From assembly GCF_026210795.1 (NCBI RefSeq), contig NC_089450.1:2356001-2420000 (forward strand): a DNA stretch of 64,000 nt. The letters are read 5' to 3'. The DNA comes from Rhizophagus irregularis (Eukaryota; Glomeromycota; Glomeromycetes; Glomerales; Glomeraceae). Shown one piece after another: positions 45,242 to 57,013 of the stretch. Made by a program: the position numbers and the translations under genes. How positions within the stretch are numbered: the stretch's first letter is position 1; the number at the start of each line of letters is the position of its first letter. A model generated the notes under the pieces. The model saw only the letters and a program-made list of their open reading frames with translations, searched no databases and was not told the DNA's origin.

Positions 45242-47582
45242 TTTGGAAAAGTTTTACTCTACAATTGTTCTTTTATTACTTTCGACGGATAACTGACGAA
45301 CGGAAAATTCCTCTTTTACTGGCCTGATGCTTATTATCTCTTAACGATCTACAAAAATGAATCAATATATATATTTTTAATTTTAATTTATCTTATTATT
45401 TATATCAGTCCTAATTCTCTTTTTGAATTAAAGTATTTTTTTTAATTTTTGTATTTTCAATTTTTTATTTTTGTAACACGTGATTTGCATTTACTATATT
45501 TACACAAATCGTTTACCTAGTTGTAAATATATTTTGTTTTATTTTAATAATAAAAATTTTGATTCATAATTTAAATATGTGCATCGTTTTTAAAATGTTT
45601 ATATTAATGAATTTTCTATGAAATTAAATCTTGGATTCATGATTTATATCATGAAAGAAAGATTAATTATTGACTTTGAAAAATAAAATTATAAAATTTT
45701 TTTATTCTATTAATTAAGATGTTTCCATTAATAAAATGTTATAATCCATATTGCAATACTTAATGCGAGTGACTTCTTTAATTTAAGCTATAGTTTTCAT
45801 GAAAACACATACGAGCACCAGTGATAAAGCTCCTTGAAAAAAAAAGAAAATTGTAATATAAAGTCTAACTAATTGTAATAATAACAGACTGGATACATAA
45901 AAGAAAAATTTTCGTATGAAAATCAAACAATGATTGTATCTATAAAAAAAAATGAAAATTTTAAATCCTTTTTAAACATTTCTTTAAAATTGTCGAAAGA
46001 AAAATTTATTGTCAAAAAATGAGAAAATACTGGATTAAAGTAGAATTTTAAACTATGGTTGTTAGATAAAATCTTAACATTTTCTTTAAACAAAATAAAA
46101 CTTTTCACAAAAATTAAACGAGCATAATTAATTACACCTCTTATTATTTATAGTGATGGCGACTTAACTGAGAGAATTATAATTTTGAAAAGTAAAAAAA
46201 AAACAAACGTTGTTAAAAAAAATTTTTAGAAAAATGATCACAGCTTTTTTTTAAAAAAATGAGCGTTTATCGGAGTTTGGATTTCATATGATAAATTTAA
46301 TAATAAACAATTTAACTTTCTGTATTTTGTTATTATTCTATAACTAGAGGATTCTGATGTGACACCGTCAGTTACTTGATTTGTTTAAATTGAAATGTAT
46401 AATATATACAGTTTATAATTAACGTATATGATAATTATTTTTTTTTAATTATAATAATATTAATATCATAAAACTCAATAAATGTATTTAATTTGACAAG
46501 ATTGACTACAAATAGCGGTTAAAAATAATGGCAAAACTAAATTGTGTTATAATTGATAATATTATACTAACGTTAAAATTTATACCGAGCTACAGATTAT
46601 ATCAAATATTTTATGGGAATCCTATTACCAAGACTTTAGTACTTTGTAAATGATCATTTTATTCATTTTATTACTTGATGATTTTGATAGATTGAATTCA
46701 GATAAATTTGATGGCGGACATCTGTTCAATACGATGGGGGTGGGTAGTTCAGATTTTTTTTTTTGAGATCTACTGTAATTCGTTAATATTGTCTACGATA
46801 TAATTTATATTACGTCAGACTAATCCTCCTTTTTTCTTATTTAAAATTTTTTATGTTACATTTTAACAATTTTCAAATAAGTTTATTCGAACTTTGGTTC
46901 TCGTATTCTAAACCATGTGTATAATTTTACCATTTTAGAAATTTTAGAATACTTGACACTTGAAACAATATTCCGTTTAATAAATAGGTAACAAGAGTAT
47001 TTACTATTAGCTCTAAACGTCAGAGCCAGAGTTACATAATGCCGGCTGGCATTGTCTAAAAAAGGAAGGATCTACACATTAGTTTGGGGTTCATTCAACC
47101 TATTTATGCAAACAACGATAAATGATACTATCATGGGATCTACAAGACGATTGTAGTGTTTCACATTAATTATTTTGGTGGCAAATCATTGTTTTTAAAG
47201 AAAAGTAACACAAAATTACAATCCTGACTAACTAAAAAAACTTTTTATAACTTTTTTACTATTTTTTCACATCATGTATTAATAGTACCCTCGTGTGATC
47301 CTTAACAAAATCGGTTAAATTAATTACTGATTGTAATCCTAATTTAATAATAAGAATTGTTGTAATTTGGAATGACATCCTATTTGAGTAGGTTTACGAT
47401 TTTAAAAAATGCCTGAAATGGTAAATAAAAAAAATAAAAAACATAAATTGTGATGGAAAGTATGGTATTACTTTTGATTGGCAACTAAAAACACAATAAT
47501 TGCAATTTCATCAAATAATAACAATTTAAACTCGAAACATTTAAGGATATTCTAAGAAAAAGAAAAAGAATATCAAGATATT

Positions 47583-47650
47583 CCGATATAATCGGATTAG
47601 AACTTTTAGTATTATTCTTGATTTTCGTTTGTTTCGAATTATTATAAATA
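47583..47650 (+). promoter_or_regulatory. Promoter region of CaaX gene copy 5
   Basis: CCGAT-ATA-ATCGG at 47583-47595 and TTATAAATA at 47642-47650, 118 bp before the ATG. Confidence 0.5.
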
Positions 47651-47767
47651 TGATTTCGATTTCGCTTTCAAATTTTCTATCAAATAAAAAATCTCAAATA
47701 AAAAAAATTAATCAAATAAACAAAAAAAACTCCACAGTCTAATAATTGAAAAACAGAACAAATCAAA

Positions 47768-47866
47768 ATGAATCCAATCACTAGTACTAAACCAGCTGTT
47801 ATTGTCGTTTCTGCTGAAGTAACTGAAAAACCCGCTCAACCTACCAACTCATGCTCTATCATGTAA
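47768..47866 (+). CDS. CaaX-box peptide precursor, copy 5
   Basis: The product is 32 residues: MNPITSTKPAVIV followed by VSAEVTEKPAQPTNSCSIM. It keeps the two residues lost in copies 2 and 4 but has their silent codons (GTA, AAA), plus a private CCC proline codon and Thr to Pro at position 9. It therefore looks like an intermediate or a recombinant of the two subtypes. It is the last unit of the array. Confidence 0.72.
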   Translation: MNPITSTKPAVIVVSAEVTEKPAQPTNSCSIM

Positions 47867-47878
47867 ACGCAAGTTTAC
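47863..47878 (+). other. Stop-spanning GNRA hairpin, copy 5
   Basis: GTAAAC-GCAA-GTTTAC, as in copy 3. Confidence 0.6.
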
Positions 47879-48738
47879 TTTGAAAAAGTTTTACTCTACA
47901 ATTGTTCTTTTATTACTTCCGACGGATAACTGACGAACGGAATATTCCTCTTTTACTGGCCTGATGCTTATCTCTTAACGATCTACAAAAATGAATCAAT
48001 ATATATATTTTTTAATGTTAATTTATCTTATTTTATTTATATCAGTCCTAATTCTCTTTTTGAATTAAACTATTTTCTTTAATATTTGTATTTTCAATTT
48101 TTTATATTTGTAACACGTGATTTACATTTACTATATTTACACAAATCGTTTACCTAGTAAATATATTTAGTTTTATTTTAATAATAAAAATTTTTGAACC
48201 GTAATTTGTTAATAAAATTTAAATACTATATATATATATCGTTTCTAAAGTTTTTATATTAATGAATTTTCTATGAAATTATGAAATTAAATCTTGGATG
48301 GATTCATGATTTATGTCATGAAGAAAGATTGATTATTTATTGACTTTGAAAAAAAATGAAATGAAAATTGTAATCTAAAGCTTGACTAACTAATTGTAAT
48401 AGTACTGGATACGTAAAAGGAGAAATTTTCGTACAGGTAATATTTTATTCATAAAAAAATCAAACAATGATTGTATCTATCAAAGAAAAAAGATATTTCT
48501 TAAGCCCTTTTAAACATTTCTTTAAATATTCTTGAGAGAAAATTTTATTGTCAAAAAATAATGAGAAAATACTGGTTAGATAGAATTTTAAATTATGGTT
48601 GTTAGATAAGAATCTTACATTTTCTTCAAACAAAATAAAAATTTTCATAAAATTAAACGAACATAAATAATGAATTTCATATACTTCTTCATAAATATTA
48701 CACCTCTTGTTATTTATAGTAGTGATACCAACTTAACT

Positions 48739-49945
48739 AATGCCCATCAATCCGTTTTTTATATTCCATCTTATTTCCGTAAAAGGCTCATAATTTCAGA
48801 ATTAATAACCTTGTATCACGGAACTTATCGAATAATTTAAATTTCCGTGAATGGATATGCGAAAAGCTCATCTTTACGTAATAAAATTTTTTTATAAGGC
48901 GGTCGACTGTTTCGACTGATCATTTTAATGATTACAAATAAATTGTTGTGCCACAATTAAAAAAAATATCTTCTTAAAAAAAATTTTCATTTATAAAAAA
49001 AAAGTATTTTAATTTACTTTTTTTTAATAATTTGGTCTAATCCTTTATAAATTATTTTGTCTTTCTGATCCTGCTTTTATCTTAGCTCAATATGAACCCG
49101 TTAATTAGAGTTAAAATTTATTAGTTAAAAAAAATGCACGCAATTTCTTTTAAAAAATTCATTTCGTAGAATGAATTGATGGCCACAAAATTATCCGTCA
49201 AAAGTACTGTCATTGCTTTACGGATCCAAGTTCGGTGAAACGTTGATATTAATGTAATACTCGAAAATTAAAATCACTTCGAATTATTATATTATATATA
49301 GTACCCATGTATGCAAAATTACCATTACTATAGTAGTAAATTACCTTACTTGATATATTAATTATTCAGTTAGTCAATTACTATTATTTTTACCAAATCA
49401 TAAAAATTTGCCAATCTTTAATTTATTTGACCTTGAATGCGTTCAGAGTTAAAAGATTGAATAATGTTTAAAATGATTAATTATTTTTGCTTCAGAAGTT
49501 TGTTTTATATAGTAAGGAAAATAACAAAAATTAACTAGCAAACTGATAAAATAAATCGATTATATCGATTTCTGGAGTATAAATTAAGCTTTTGGCAGCC
49601 GTACTATAATTCTCTGAATTTGAAGTTTAATGATCACAAAATAATTTGTAAAAAAGATCGGCGTTTTTCTAACATGCTACTAATGTCACTAGGCGTGATT
49701 AGTGACGTTATATCTCGAGTTGCACCATGTTATCATGTTGCGTCGTTGACGTGACTAGACGTAAATTCATACGGTTTGACATATCAAAGTATAAATATTC
49801 TTTAACAAGTTCGAAATTATTGTTATTTTTATATACTATTAATATCCTTATTGCGCTTACTACTCTTTAATTAACAATGCTATTTATCTCCTTTGATTTA
49901 CTTTTCTAATCTATTTAAAAACATTATTAATTGGATCCATATTTA
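48739..49945. other. Intergenic stretch right of the array
   Basis: No gene is supported. There are short repeats around AATGTCACTAGGCGTGATTA (49681-49715) and CATGTTATCATGTTGCGTCG. Confidence 0.4.
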
Positions 49946-50426
49946 TGTTGTGCCTCAGATCGATTCAGCTGACAGCTGACGCACCTCAGATTAAAATCGT
50001 CACCTGACGCACCTCATTTGAATCGTATAAATTTAGTCTACTATAAATAAACTTTTTTTCTATTAATTAAATTGCCTTCATGTTATAAGTAAACCTATTT
50101 GTCACAATAATTTACACATATTCTGAAATTTTTATACAATTTTAATTCCTATTAAATATACAATGCGAATATTATTTGGAAAATTTGCATTATAAACACA
50201 TTTTTAAATGAAGATTTCAAAAGCAAGCATGAATCCAATTGATCTAAAATTTTAGGATTGAATATTTGAAAATACAGCAAATAAGTTTTATTAATAATCA
50301 AATGTACATTAGATTAGAAATTTTAATACTTAATTATAATCAATTTTTTATTGTAAAGTGAGGCGCTTCAGGTGACGATTTTAATCTGGGGTGCGTCAGC
50401 TGTCAGCTGAGGCATGAGGCACAACA
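49946..50426. mobile_element. MITE-like element with GC-richer 65-bp ends, 481 bp
   Basis: Inverted repeats begin TGTTGTGCCTCA and include CAGCTGACAGCTGACGCACC and GATTAAAATCGTCACCTGA. TA lies at both flanks (49944-49945, 50427-50428). The repeat arms are much richer in G and C than the AT-rich interior, which has no gene. Confidence 0.75.
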
Positions 50427-50518
50427 TATACAAATAATAAGTATAAACTATAAATTCTATAAAATATCTAAATTAATTTAATTTATATCCTCCGAAATTT
50501 AACAGATCTCTCTTCATA

Positions 50519-50804
50519 GAAATTATATTAAGAGCAAGTCAAGATCATCTGGTTGAATTCGCTGAATCTAATACAGTATATGACCTCGGTCCGATAATTA
50601 AATTCTTAAATTCTTTAGTTGCCAAAATTGATAAGTACGCCGAAAGTTTATATAAACGAAATAATTTAAGTTTTTCAAAAAAATTACTAATTTTATTTAT
50701 TTTATTTTATTTTTTTTTTAAGTATAAAAAATTTATTCTATAGGCAAGCTGGAAAACCTACTTATATATATTTAAAATATTTGCAACAAATCTCCAACTT
50801 TTAA
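50519..50804 (+). CDS. Orphan 3' exons of an unrecognised gene
   Basis: After a strong acceptor (CTCTCTTCATAG, ending 50518) the sequence is open as KIILRASQDHLVEFAESN, TVYDLGPIIKFLNSLVAKID. A GT at 50635 can be spliced to the AG at 50740-50741 (107-bp intron), joining in frame to KQAGKPTYIYLKYLQQISNF and a stop at 50804. The residues have a clearly protein-like composition, unlike neighbouring frames. No ATG or upstream exon was found; the MITE at 49946-50426 occupies the space just upstream and may have separated or destroyed the 5' part. I do not recognise the family. Confidence 0.35.
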
Positions 50805-51169
50805 ATTCTAAATAAAAATACAAAGTCCTTTAAAAAACTTGTACTTGTTATTTTTGTTGTTACATTATAAATTTCTAGGATTGTATTATTCTTTGACTCA
50901 TTTCCTTTATCATGGAGAATTAATTTCGTGTAAAATATTAATACAAATTTACCCTCGTTTAGAACTTTTTAATGATGTTACTTCAAATATAAATGTAAAC
51001 AAATATTTATAATTTAGTAAAAAACAGAGGAACATATATTTCTTTATGGCTACGTAATGCAGCAAGAACCACTACCAGTAGCGTATGAGCGTGGGTTGAT
51101 CTATTATTATAATTAAAGTAATTCTATTGTCACAAAAATTCAAAATTCTATTATATTATGACATCGCAT

Positions 51170-52648
51170 CCCTATAAGAAATTTGTATATGGAAAGGATA
51201 CGTTTTGTATATATTTTATGTACGTTTTAATAGATTACGTATACAAATTCCGTATATTTAATAAGCAATTCATTTTTTGAACATTTTTTAAAAAAACTAA
51301 TGCATACGAAATGTATACGTTATACGGAATTTTTAAACTTAATATTTTTAGAAGATAATTTTACAAAAATCCCATCATAACACGAGATCACGTGATTGTT
51401 TATTGTTTTGTTATGATACGTTTTTTGTTTTTTATATAAACCCTTACTTTGATGAGTTTGATCTTCCGATCTTCCTTTCTGTCTTTCCTTTCCTTTCTCT
51501 TTTCACTTGTCTTATTTTTGTAAATTTTTCTTCTTTCTTCGTCACCACCCTTTTTAAAAAAAATTTTTTTGATTTTATTCTTTTATTCCCACTCTTCTTT
51601 TTTTTTAAAAAAAAAATTCTTCTTTCTATTTCTATTTCCTCTTTATAAAAAATTTTTTATTTTTCTAACTTTGACGTCCTCCCTTTAAAAAAAAATTTTT
51701 TTAACTTTCCTAACTTCGTTACCCCTCTTTAAAAAATTTTTTTTTTTGATTTATTCTTTATTCCCCTGTCTTTTTTTATTTATATTTATCCCTTTTTTTA
51801 TTTCATAGGCCAGCAGATTTTTTTTTGTGAGAAGATTCAGTTTTCTTTTTTCTTTTTTGTAGATCAGTTTGGGAGTCCTTTCCTTTTTGTAGGATGGTTC
51901 AGGATTTTTTCTTTTTTTAGGTCAGTTCAAATTTTCTTTTTTTTTTTTGTAAGTTGGGTTCAGATTCTTTTCTTTTTGTAGTTTGTTTCAGTTTTGTTGC
52001 TTCAGAGTCTTCTTTTTTTGTAGGTTAGTTTTGGATTTATTTTGTTGTTTTGGTTTCTTTTTCATCAGACGCTTCATAATTCTTTTCTTTTATGTAAGTC
52101 AGACATTCTGGAGTTCTCTTTCTTTTTTTGTAGGAATGCTAACCTTTGGTGACTTGGACGATTGCAGATACTATATGAGTGGGGTTTTGTTTCCAATTAA
52201 GTTAGACGTTCTTATGTTTCTTTTTTTTTGTTTTTTTAGGTTGTTTGACTCCAAATGAACCTGAACTTATAGATAATTTTGGTTGCAATAGGTGGTTTTA
52301 ATAAGGAGGGATTTTTCATAATGTATTTGTATTTTGTTTATTTTTTATTTTTTATTTTTTATTTAATTTAATAAAGTAAATTAGATTTATAAAATACAAT
52401 TATAGTAAACTGTAATACAAATAGTAAATTCAGTAACCAAATCGTATAAATTTCGTGATAAAATCAGTGATCAAATCATGTAAATTCCATATGAATCCCG
52501 TGCAAATTCCGTATCCAAACCATATTTTTAGTAATACGGAATTGTGCATTTTTCCGTATCCTTTCAACGGACTATTATGATACGTTATTTCTAAGGAAGA
52601 AAATCGTAATAAAACTTTATAAAAAACGTATCCAATTTTTTTATAGGG
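51170..52648. mobile_element. Non-coding element with CCCTATAA ends, copy 2, 1479 bp
   Basis: It matches copy 1 (23132-24691) along its whole length, starting CCCTATAAGAAATTTGTATA and ending with the same ATCCAATTTTTTTATAGGG. Differences are indels in the T(n)A(n) blocks and the loss of about 80 bp. The 3-bp flanks are not identical here (CAT and TCA). The Phe-rich frames at 51403-51648 and 51983-52258 are low-complexity translations. Confidence 0.8.
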
Positions 52649-53526
52649 TCAAACCAATTGTTTATTTACCCTTGTTTTGATGGAATAATTGTTTAACATA
52701 ACAATTAAAGTCTTACAGTATTTTAAAGGGTTTTAAAAAAAATACAAATAAAAAATTTGTTCATTAGTTGCATAGCCGCTTTTGGTAAAAATATCAAAGA
52801 TAAGAGATGAGACGCAAATAATTTACCAAAAATATTTGAGCGGTTTTTTTTGCGTCACTAGTTGTATGGCTGCTTTTGATAAAATATCAGAGAGATGAAA
52901 CACAAAAAAATTAAAAAATATTTGAGCGGTTTTTTTTTGTGTCACGAAAGTTTCCGAACAAGTCAGGCAGTGTTACCATGGTGCATAGAAGTTAAATCGC
53001 GTGACTGAGGCTTAACAAAATTTATTCTTTTTTTGTAAATGTGCAGCAAGCTAAGCAAATTCAATATTTTATATTAGTACTATTAACGTTATTTGGGAAA
53101 ATTTCTTTGTTTCCTTGCGCAAACAAATTAGTATTCTTCAGGCGATTATTTATTAAGGGAGGTAATATACGAGTCGAAATTTGGACGAAATACACCAAAA
53201 AGTAAGCTGTCATTTGATCCATCGTCACCGATACACAACATGTTCCTATTCATGTAAAATGTGAAATCCCAATATTTACATTGTTATATAAATTTTTAAT
53301 TTAGCATTTTTACAATTATTTCATTCTGCAGGAACACACATATACCCCTGTATTTATATTAGCTTAAATAAATACTACAGTTCTTCTCGTCTTTTTTTTT
53401 TTTTGAAATAATCAGGAGACTTTATTTACGTGTTTCCGTTTGAAAGTAATTTATGACATACTGCATAGATTCATTATCGCGATTACATTTAAATACGAAA
53501 TATGGTTATTTTAAAAAAAAATAATT

Positions 53527-53540
53527 TTCATGAACAATCA
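53527..53540 (+). promoter_or_regulatory. Conserved motif TTCATGAACAATCA, copy 2
   Basis: The same 14-mer as at 28120 and 54575; part of the duplicated upstream block. Confidence 0.35.
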
Positions 53541-54574
53541 ATTTTTTTTAAGTTATTATGATATGAAAAATCTGTTACTTGTTAACCTTAAAAAGAGTCA
53601 TAAAAAACGCCAACGGATTCTATGATGTTCACGTTGAACATTACCGACATTTTCCAGAAGCATCATCACCATTGCTAATGATGCACAGATAAGTACAACC
53701 TTTCATAATTTATTCAAGGAGATTATCTTTTTTGCTAAGTTTTATTACCACATGTGTAAAGCGACTTTCGGAACTGAACGGGATTTATGCATATAATTCG
53801 AAATAGTAAAGTGACTAAAGTCTTTTACTTTAGTGGTTTCATTCGAAATGTCTTAATATTGTTGTCAAAGGATATAAAGGCGCCATATGTCTGAATGTGA
53901 AATCTCAAGTTACCATAATTGCAACTTAAACTCAAAGAGCTCCTTTTTGGAATCAACATCACTTATAATAACTGAAATTATCCATGATTACTATTTCCGG
54001 AATCTTAATTCCTCGAGGCCATGAGATATTTTGGTTAGAATTTCTTACTAAAAACTACAAGTTCCGGGTTTATGCTCTAATTTGAAAGGACCCGGATCAG
54101 ATACGGATTCGGGCTGTCCAGGTTTCCATTGCAGGACTTTAGTATATGATGTACTTTGAACGAATAGCTTGAAATAATCTTTATATCAAAATCGGTTAAG
54201 TATGTGAACATATTATTTATTCAAATAAATATTCGCCAAGTTTAGCGAGAAACACAAAAAGTTAACGAAACTGGTAAAAGATAATTCGCTGCTTTTACCA
54301 AATACTACTTATGTTTAACTTTCATTATATAGTGATCGTCTATTTACTTTGATGTGCATAGATTAAATCGGATGATGAGGCTTAGCATCATTTGATATAC
54401 ATATATATTCTTTCATCTGGGAATGCAAATATTATCACGCCTACTCTTTCCAGATACGAGAGGAAATGAAAGTAAAAAAAAAATCTATTTACACGGCATT
54501 ACTTTACATCTTAATACTATATATACAATTATAACTATTCCAAATTTTTTTTTTAAAAAAAGAACGTGAAACAC

Positions 54575-54588
54575 TTCATGAACAATCA
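54575..54588 (+). promoter_or_regulatory. Conserved motif TTCATGAACAATCA, copy 3
   Basis: This copy lies 319 bp before the ATG at 54907. TATA-like sequences (TTTATATAC, 54780-54789) lie between it and the gene. Confidence 0.4.
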
Positions 54589-54906
54589 AATTTTTTAATT
54601 ATTGTCGGTGATGTTAAAAAGAATCAACTATAAAAGCATCAATGAAAACGCCAACGGAGAAGTTATTAAGTAAAAAGCTTTTTAATATCAACCTTTTTTA
54701 ACATGATTAAGTACATATAATACAATCATTTCTTTTGTGAATATTTGAAAAAAACCACATTCATTGATTCACAACTTATCTTTATATACAAATTACAAAT
54801 ATATATATAACGTCAAAATTCTTTTTCTCCTTTCTGAAAACAAACCCGATTTTTTTATACTAAATTCTTTATACACGTAAATATTCATTTATATATCTTA
54901 TTAAAT

Positions 54907-55722
54907 ATGAATCCAACACAATCACATATGCAAAAGATTACTGAGCCAACTATTTCGTATGGTGCACAACTTGATAATGCCCTCAACATTTCATCAAATG
55001 TAAATATTGTACAAGGTATTCCGGTTGTTCTTGATAATATGTCTCAAATATCAACTATAAATGTAAATCGACCGTTACAAGAAACATACCCTAATCTCAG
55101 CATGGATCCAAGTCTACAACATGCAACCTACTCAACTCAAAACCCTATTCTAAGTAAATATTCGTTCTTTTATGCACCATTCAATGACTTTCAAATGTAT
55201 TATATCATCTGTGAAGAAATACCGCTAACTTTTGAAAATGTATCACAATTAATAATCAGTGGTGATCATAACAACTCCATCCATAATTATAATAAGTCTA
55301 ACAGTATTTTTATGTTTTATCATGAACAACCTGAAATTAAGAAAATTTATCAAGTAACATGTGAGATGGTTTCACATACATTCATATTTCAGTTCCTAAA
55401 CAAGGCTTTTTTTGGTATTCAATACGTTCAGAACGAATATCAACAACAAGAATTTTCCAAGAGACATCAGGAAAATATTAAGTTTCATTTGAAAAAAGAC
55501 TTGATTCATTATTTGAATCCAAAACAGACGAATGAACAGAATTTTGATTTATTTAAGGGATTTATTCAAGACTATCATTGTATTTTTGAAAGTACAAATA
55601 GTGATATTGATATATTTAATCATTCTCAACAGCATGGCGCAAATGTTCTTCCTATTAACTCTCAACAAGATTATGATTATTATAATCTAGGTTATTATGA
55701 TAATAATTTATATCAATCTTAG
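54907..55722 (+). CDS. Hypothetical 271-residue single-exon protein
   Basis: This is the longest intact frame in the window. It has an Asn/Gln/Ser-rich head (residues 1-85), then two aromatic-rich blocks with a shared pattern: FYAPFNDFQMYYIICEEIPL and, after a spacer, YHEQPEIKKIYQVTCEMVSH, so a degenerate internal repeat is likely. A helical stretch follows (FLNKAFFGIQYVQ ... HLKKDLIHYLNPKQTNEQNF) and a Gln/Tyr/Asn-rich tail. There is no signal peptide or membrane segment. The ATG follows an AT-rich leader with TATA-like boxes. The start MNP and the Asn-rich head resemble the interrupted gene at 22808-24976. I believe similar proteins form a Rhizophagus-specific family but cannot name a function. 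Confidence 0.7.
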   Translation: MNPTQSHMQKITEPTISYGAQLDNALNISSNVNIVQGIPVVLDNMSQISTINVNRPLQETYPNLSMDPSLQHATYSTQNPILSKYSFFYAPFNDFQMYYIICEEIPLTFENVSQLIISGDHNNSIHNYNKSNSIFMFYHEQPEIKKIYQVTCEMVSHTFIFQFLNKAFFGIQYVQNEYQQQEFSKRHQENIKFHLKKDLIHYLNPKQTNEQNFDLFKGFIQDYHCIFESTNSDIDIFNHSQQHGANVLPINSQQDYDYYNLGYYDNNLYQS

Positions 55723-55920
55723 AATTAATTTTACTGTTACATAAATAAGATTGTTTAATTTTATTAATGAGTTTTTAGATTTGTTTTTTCTGTTTATCAT
55801 TTGAATTAATTTTTTTCCTAATAAAACTGGAATTATTTTTTCTTAATTTACCTAATTATGAATTTTTTTTATATCGAGAAACCCGTAGCTACTGTATTAA
55901 TAAGACCAAATATCTAACTA

Positions 55921-56106
55921 CAGTCTAACCTCGATATACCGATATTCGATATACCGATATACTATTAAAAACGATCATATATACAGATAAAATTTTATTT
56001 TCCCACTATATGTGAGGACATATAAATATCGGTATAACTTTGATATAACGATATTTCCTAAAATTTCATATATGTCCCGACATATCGTTATTTAAAGGTT
56101 TGACTG
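55921..56106. mobile_element. Pogo/Tigger-like MITE, 186 bp
   Basis: The left end CAGTCTAACCTCGATATA and the right end (complement of CAGTCAAACCTTTAAATAAC) are typical pogo-type termini; TA flanks both ends (55919-55920, 56107-56108). Internal CGATATACCGATAT words repeat. Confidence 0.8.
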
Positions 56107-56864
56107 TACTGTACATATTACGAATGGAAAGCCATAAAATTAAAATTAATATACGAAATAATAATGTCTTCTAAAAATTATTTTTAGTGAAATAATTTGT
56201 TATTGTTTTTATAAAATGAGTAATTGAAGCATTCACATTCAAACCTATATTATTAATAAATTCGTTTCCCTTTTGGAAATTTGTATGACATCACGTGGTA
56301 TTGAACTCAGGGCACTTCTTATAGCAGGTACATGCCATAGTAAACAATGGGTACCCGAACAGCCAAAGTAAACCATTAATTTTTTTTGAAGTAATTTTGA
56401 CTTATATGGAAAAATTATAATTAATTTAAGCCAAAGCAGACAAATCTGCGCCTATTGTCTACAAAATTTACCTCTAATTTAACATTTATTATGTAACATT
56501 TAGCATTTAATAAACTTATAATTTAGTTCACAAAATATTTACTATTTAAGAAATCTGGACTATTACACAACACAAGAAATAAGTAAATTTCTTGTTTGGT
56601 AATACAGAAAAAGGTAATAAATAATTATATGCTTATTAAATGCTAAAAGTCGCATTCCCTGAAATTGATGACAGATCAGGGGTAAATGATCGGCAATCAT
56701 GTGATACTTGACCAATAAAAATGCATGATTTTTATATATAGAATCAAACACGTTAGGATTTTATTAAAAATTTTGAAAAATTGAACATAGCCCGCATAAA
56801 CAAAGTAAAATTGAATTAAATTCAGTGAACTTTAACTTTAATTATAATTGTTCAAATATATTAG

Positions 56865-56901
56865 CCCTATAAAAATTTTCTGGGGAAAATTCCTTATAGG
56901 G
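56865..56901. repeat. 37-bp foldback with CCCTATAA ends
   Basis: CCCTATAAAAATTTTC and GAAAATTCCTTATAGGG are complementary apart from two extra bases. The ends match those of the 1.5-kb elements, so it may be a minimal derivative. Confidence 0.55.
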
Positions 56902-57013
56902 TAATTAAAAAAAATCCAATAAAATAATTTCTTAACGTTAATTACCAACATAATTTGCTTAACCAATAAATATTTAATAATTTATGTGTAATAATTATTT
57001 CACAAATATCAAT

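Larger units (their letters stand above)
35300..48738 (+). repeat. Tandem array of five ~2.7-kb units, each with one CaaX-peptide gene
   Basis: Homologous units start near 35300, 38429, 41098, 43882 and 46551. The five peptide start codons lie 2736, 2730, 2731 and 2631 bp apart. Unit 1 carries a ~545-bp insertion; unit 5 ends at 48738, where similarity to the others stops. Units share the whole intergenic sequence, for example TTCCGTTTTATAAATAGGT, AATGCCGGCTGGCATT, the peptide gene, GAAAATACTGGATTAAAG and CCAACGTTGTTGATAAAAAA, with many small indels. Units 1 and 3 are one subtype and 2 and 4 another, so a two-unit block (about 5.46 kb) was probably duplicated. Apart from the peptide I see no frame conserved in all units. 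Confidence 0.95.
52649..54906. other. Upstream region of the 271-residue gene, with a diverged internal duplication
   Basis: Blocks near 52973-53010 and 53500-53630 recur in the same order near 54347-54390 and 54540-54660: GTGCATAGA..TTAAATCG, GAGGCTTA, TTCATGAACAATCA and AACGCCAACGGA. No gene is seen between them. Confidence 0.45.

Noticed and set aside
45923-48648. Paralogous 61-62-residue minus-strand frames at 45923-46108 and 48460-48648
   Set aside because: They reflect homologous array DNA; in units 1-3 the corresponding sequence has stops and frameshifts, so there is no sign of protein-level constraint.
51983-52258. Phe-rich frame conserved in both CCCTATAA elements
   Set aside because: The DNA is T-rich and repetitive; similarity between the copies is explained by the shared element and there are no transposase motifs.
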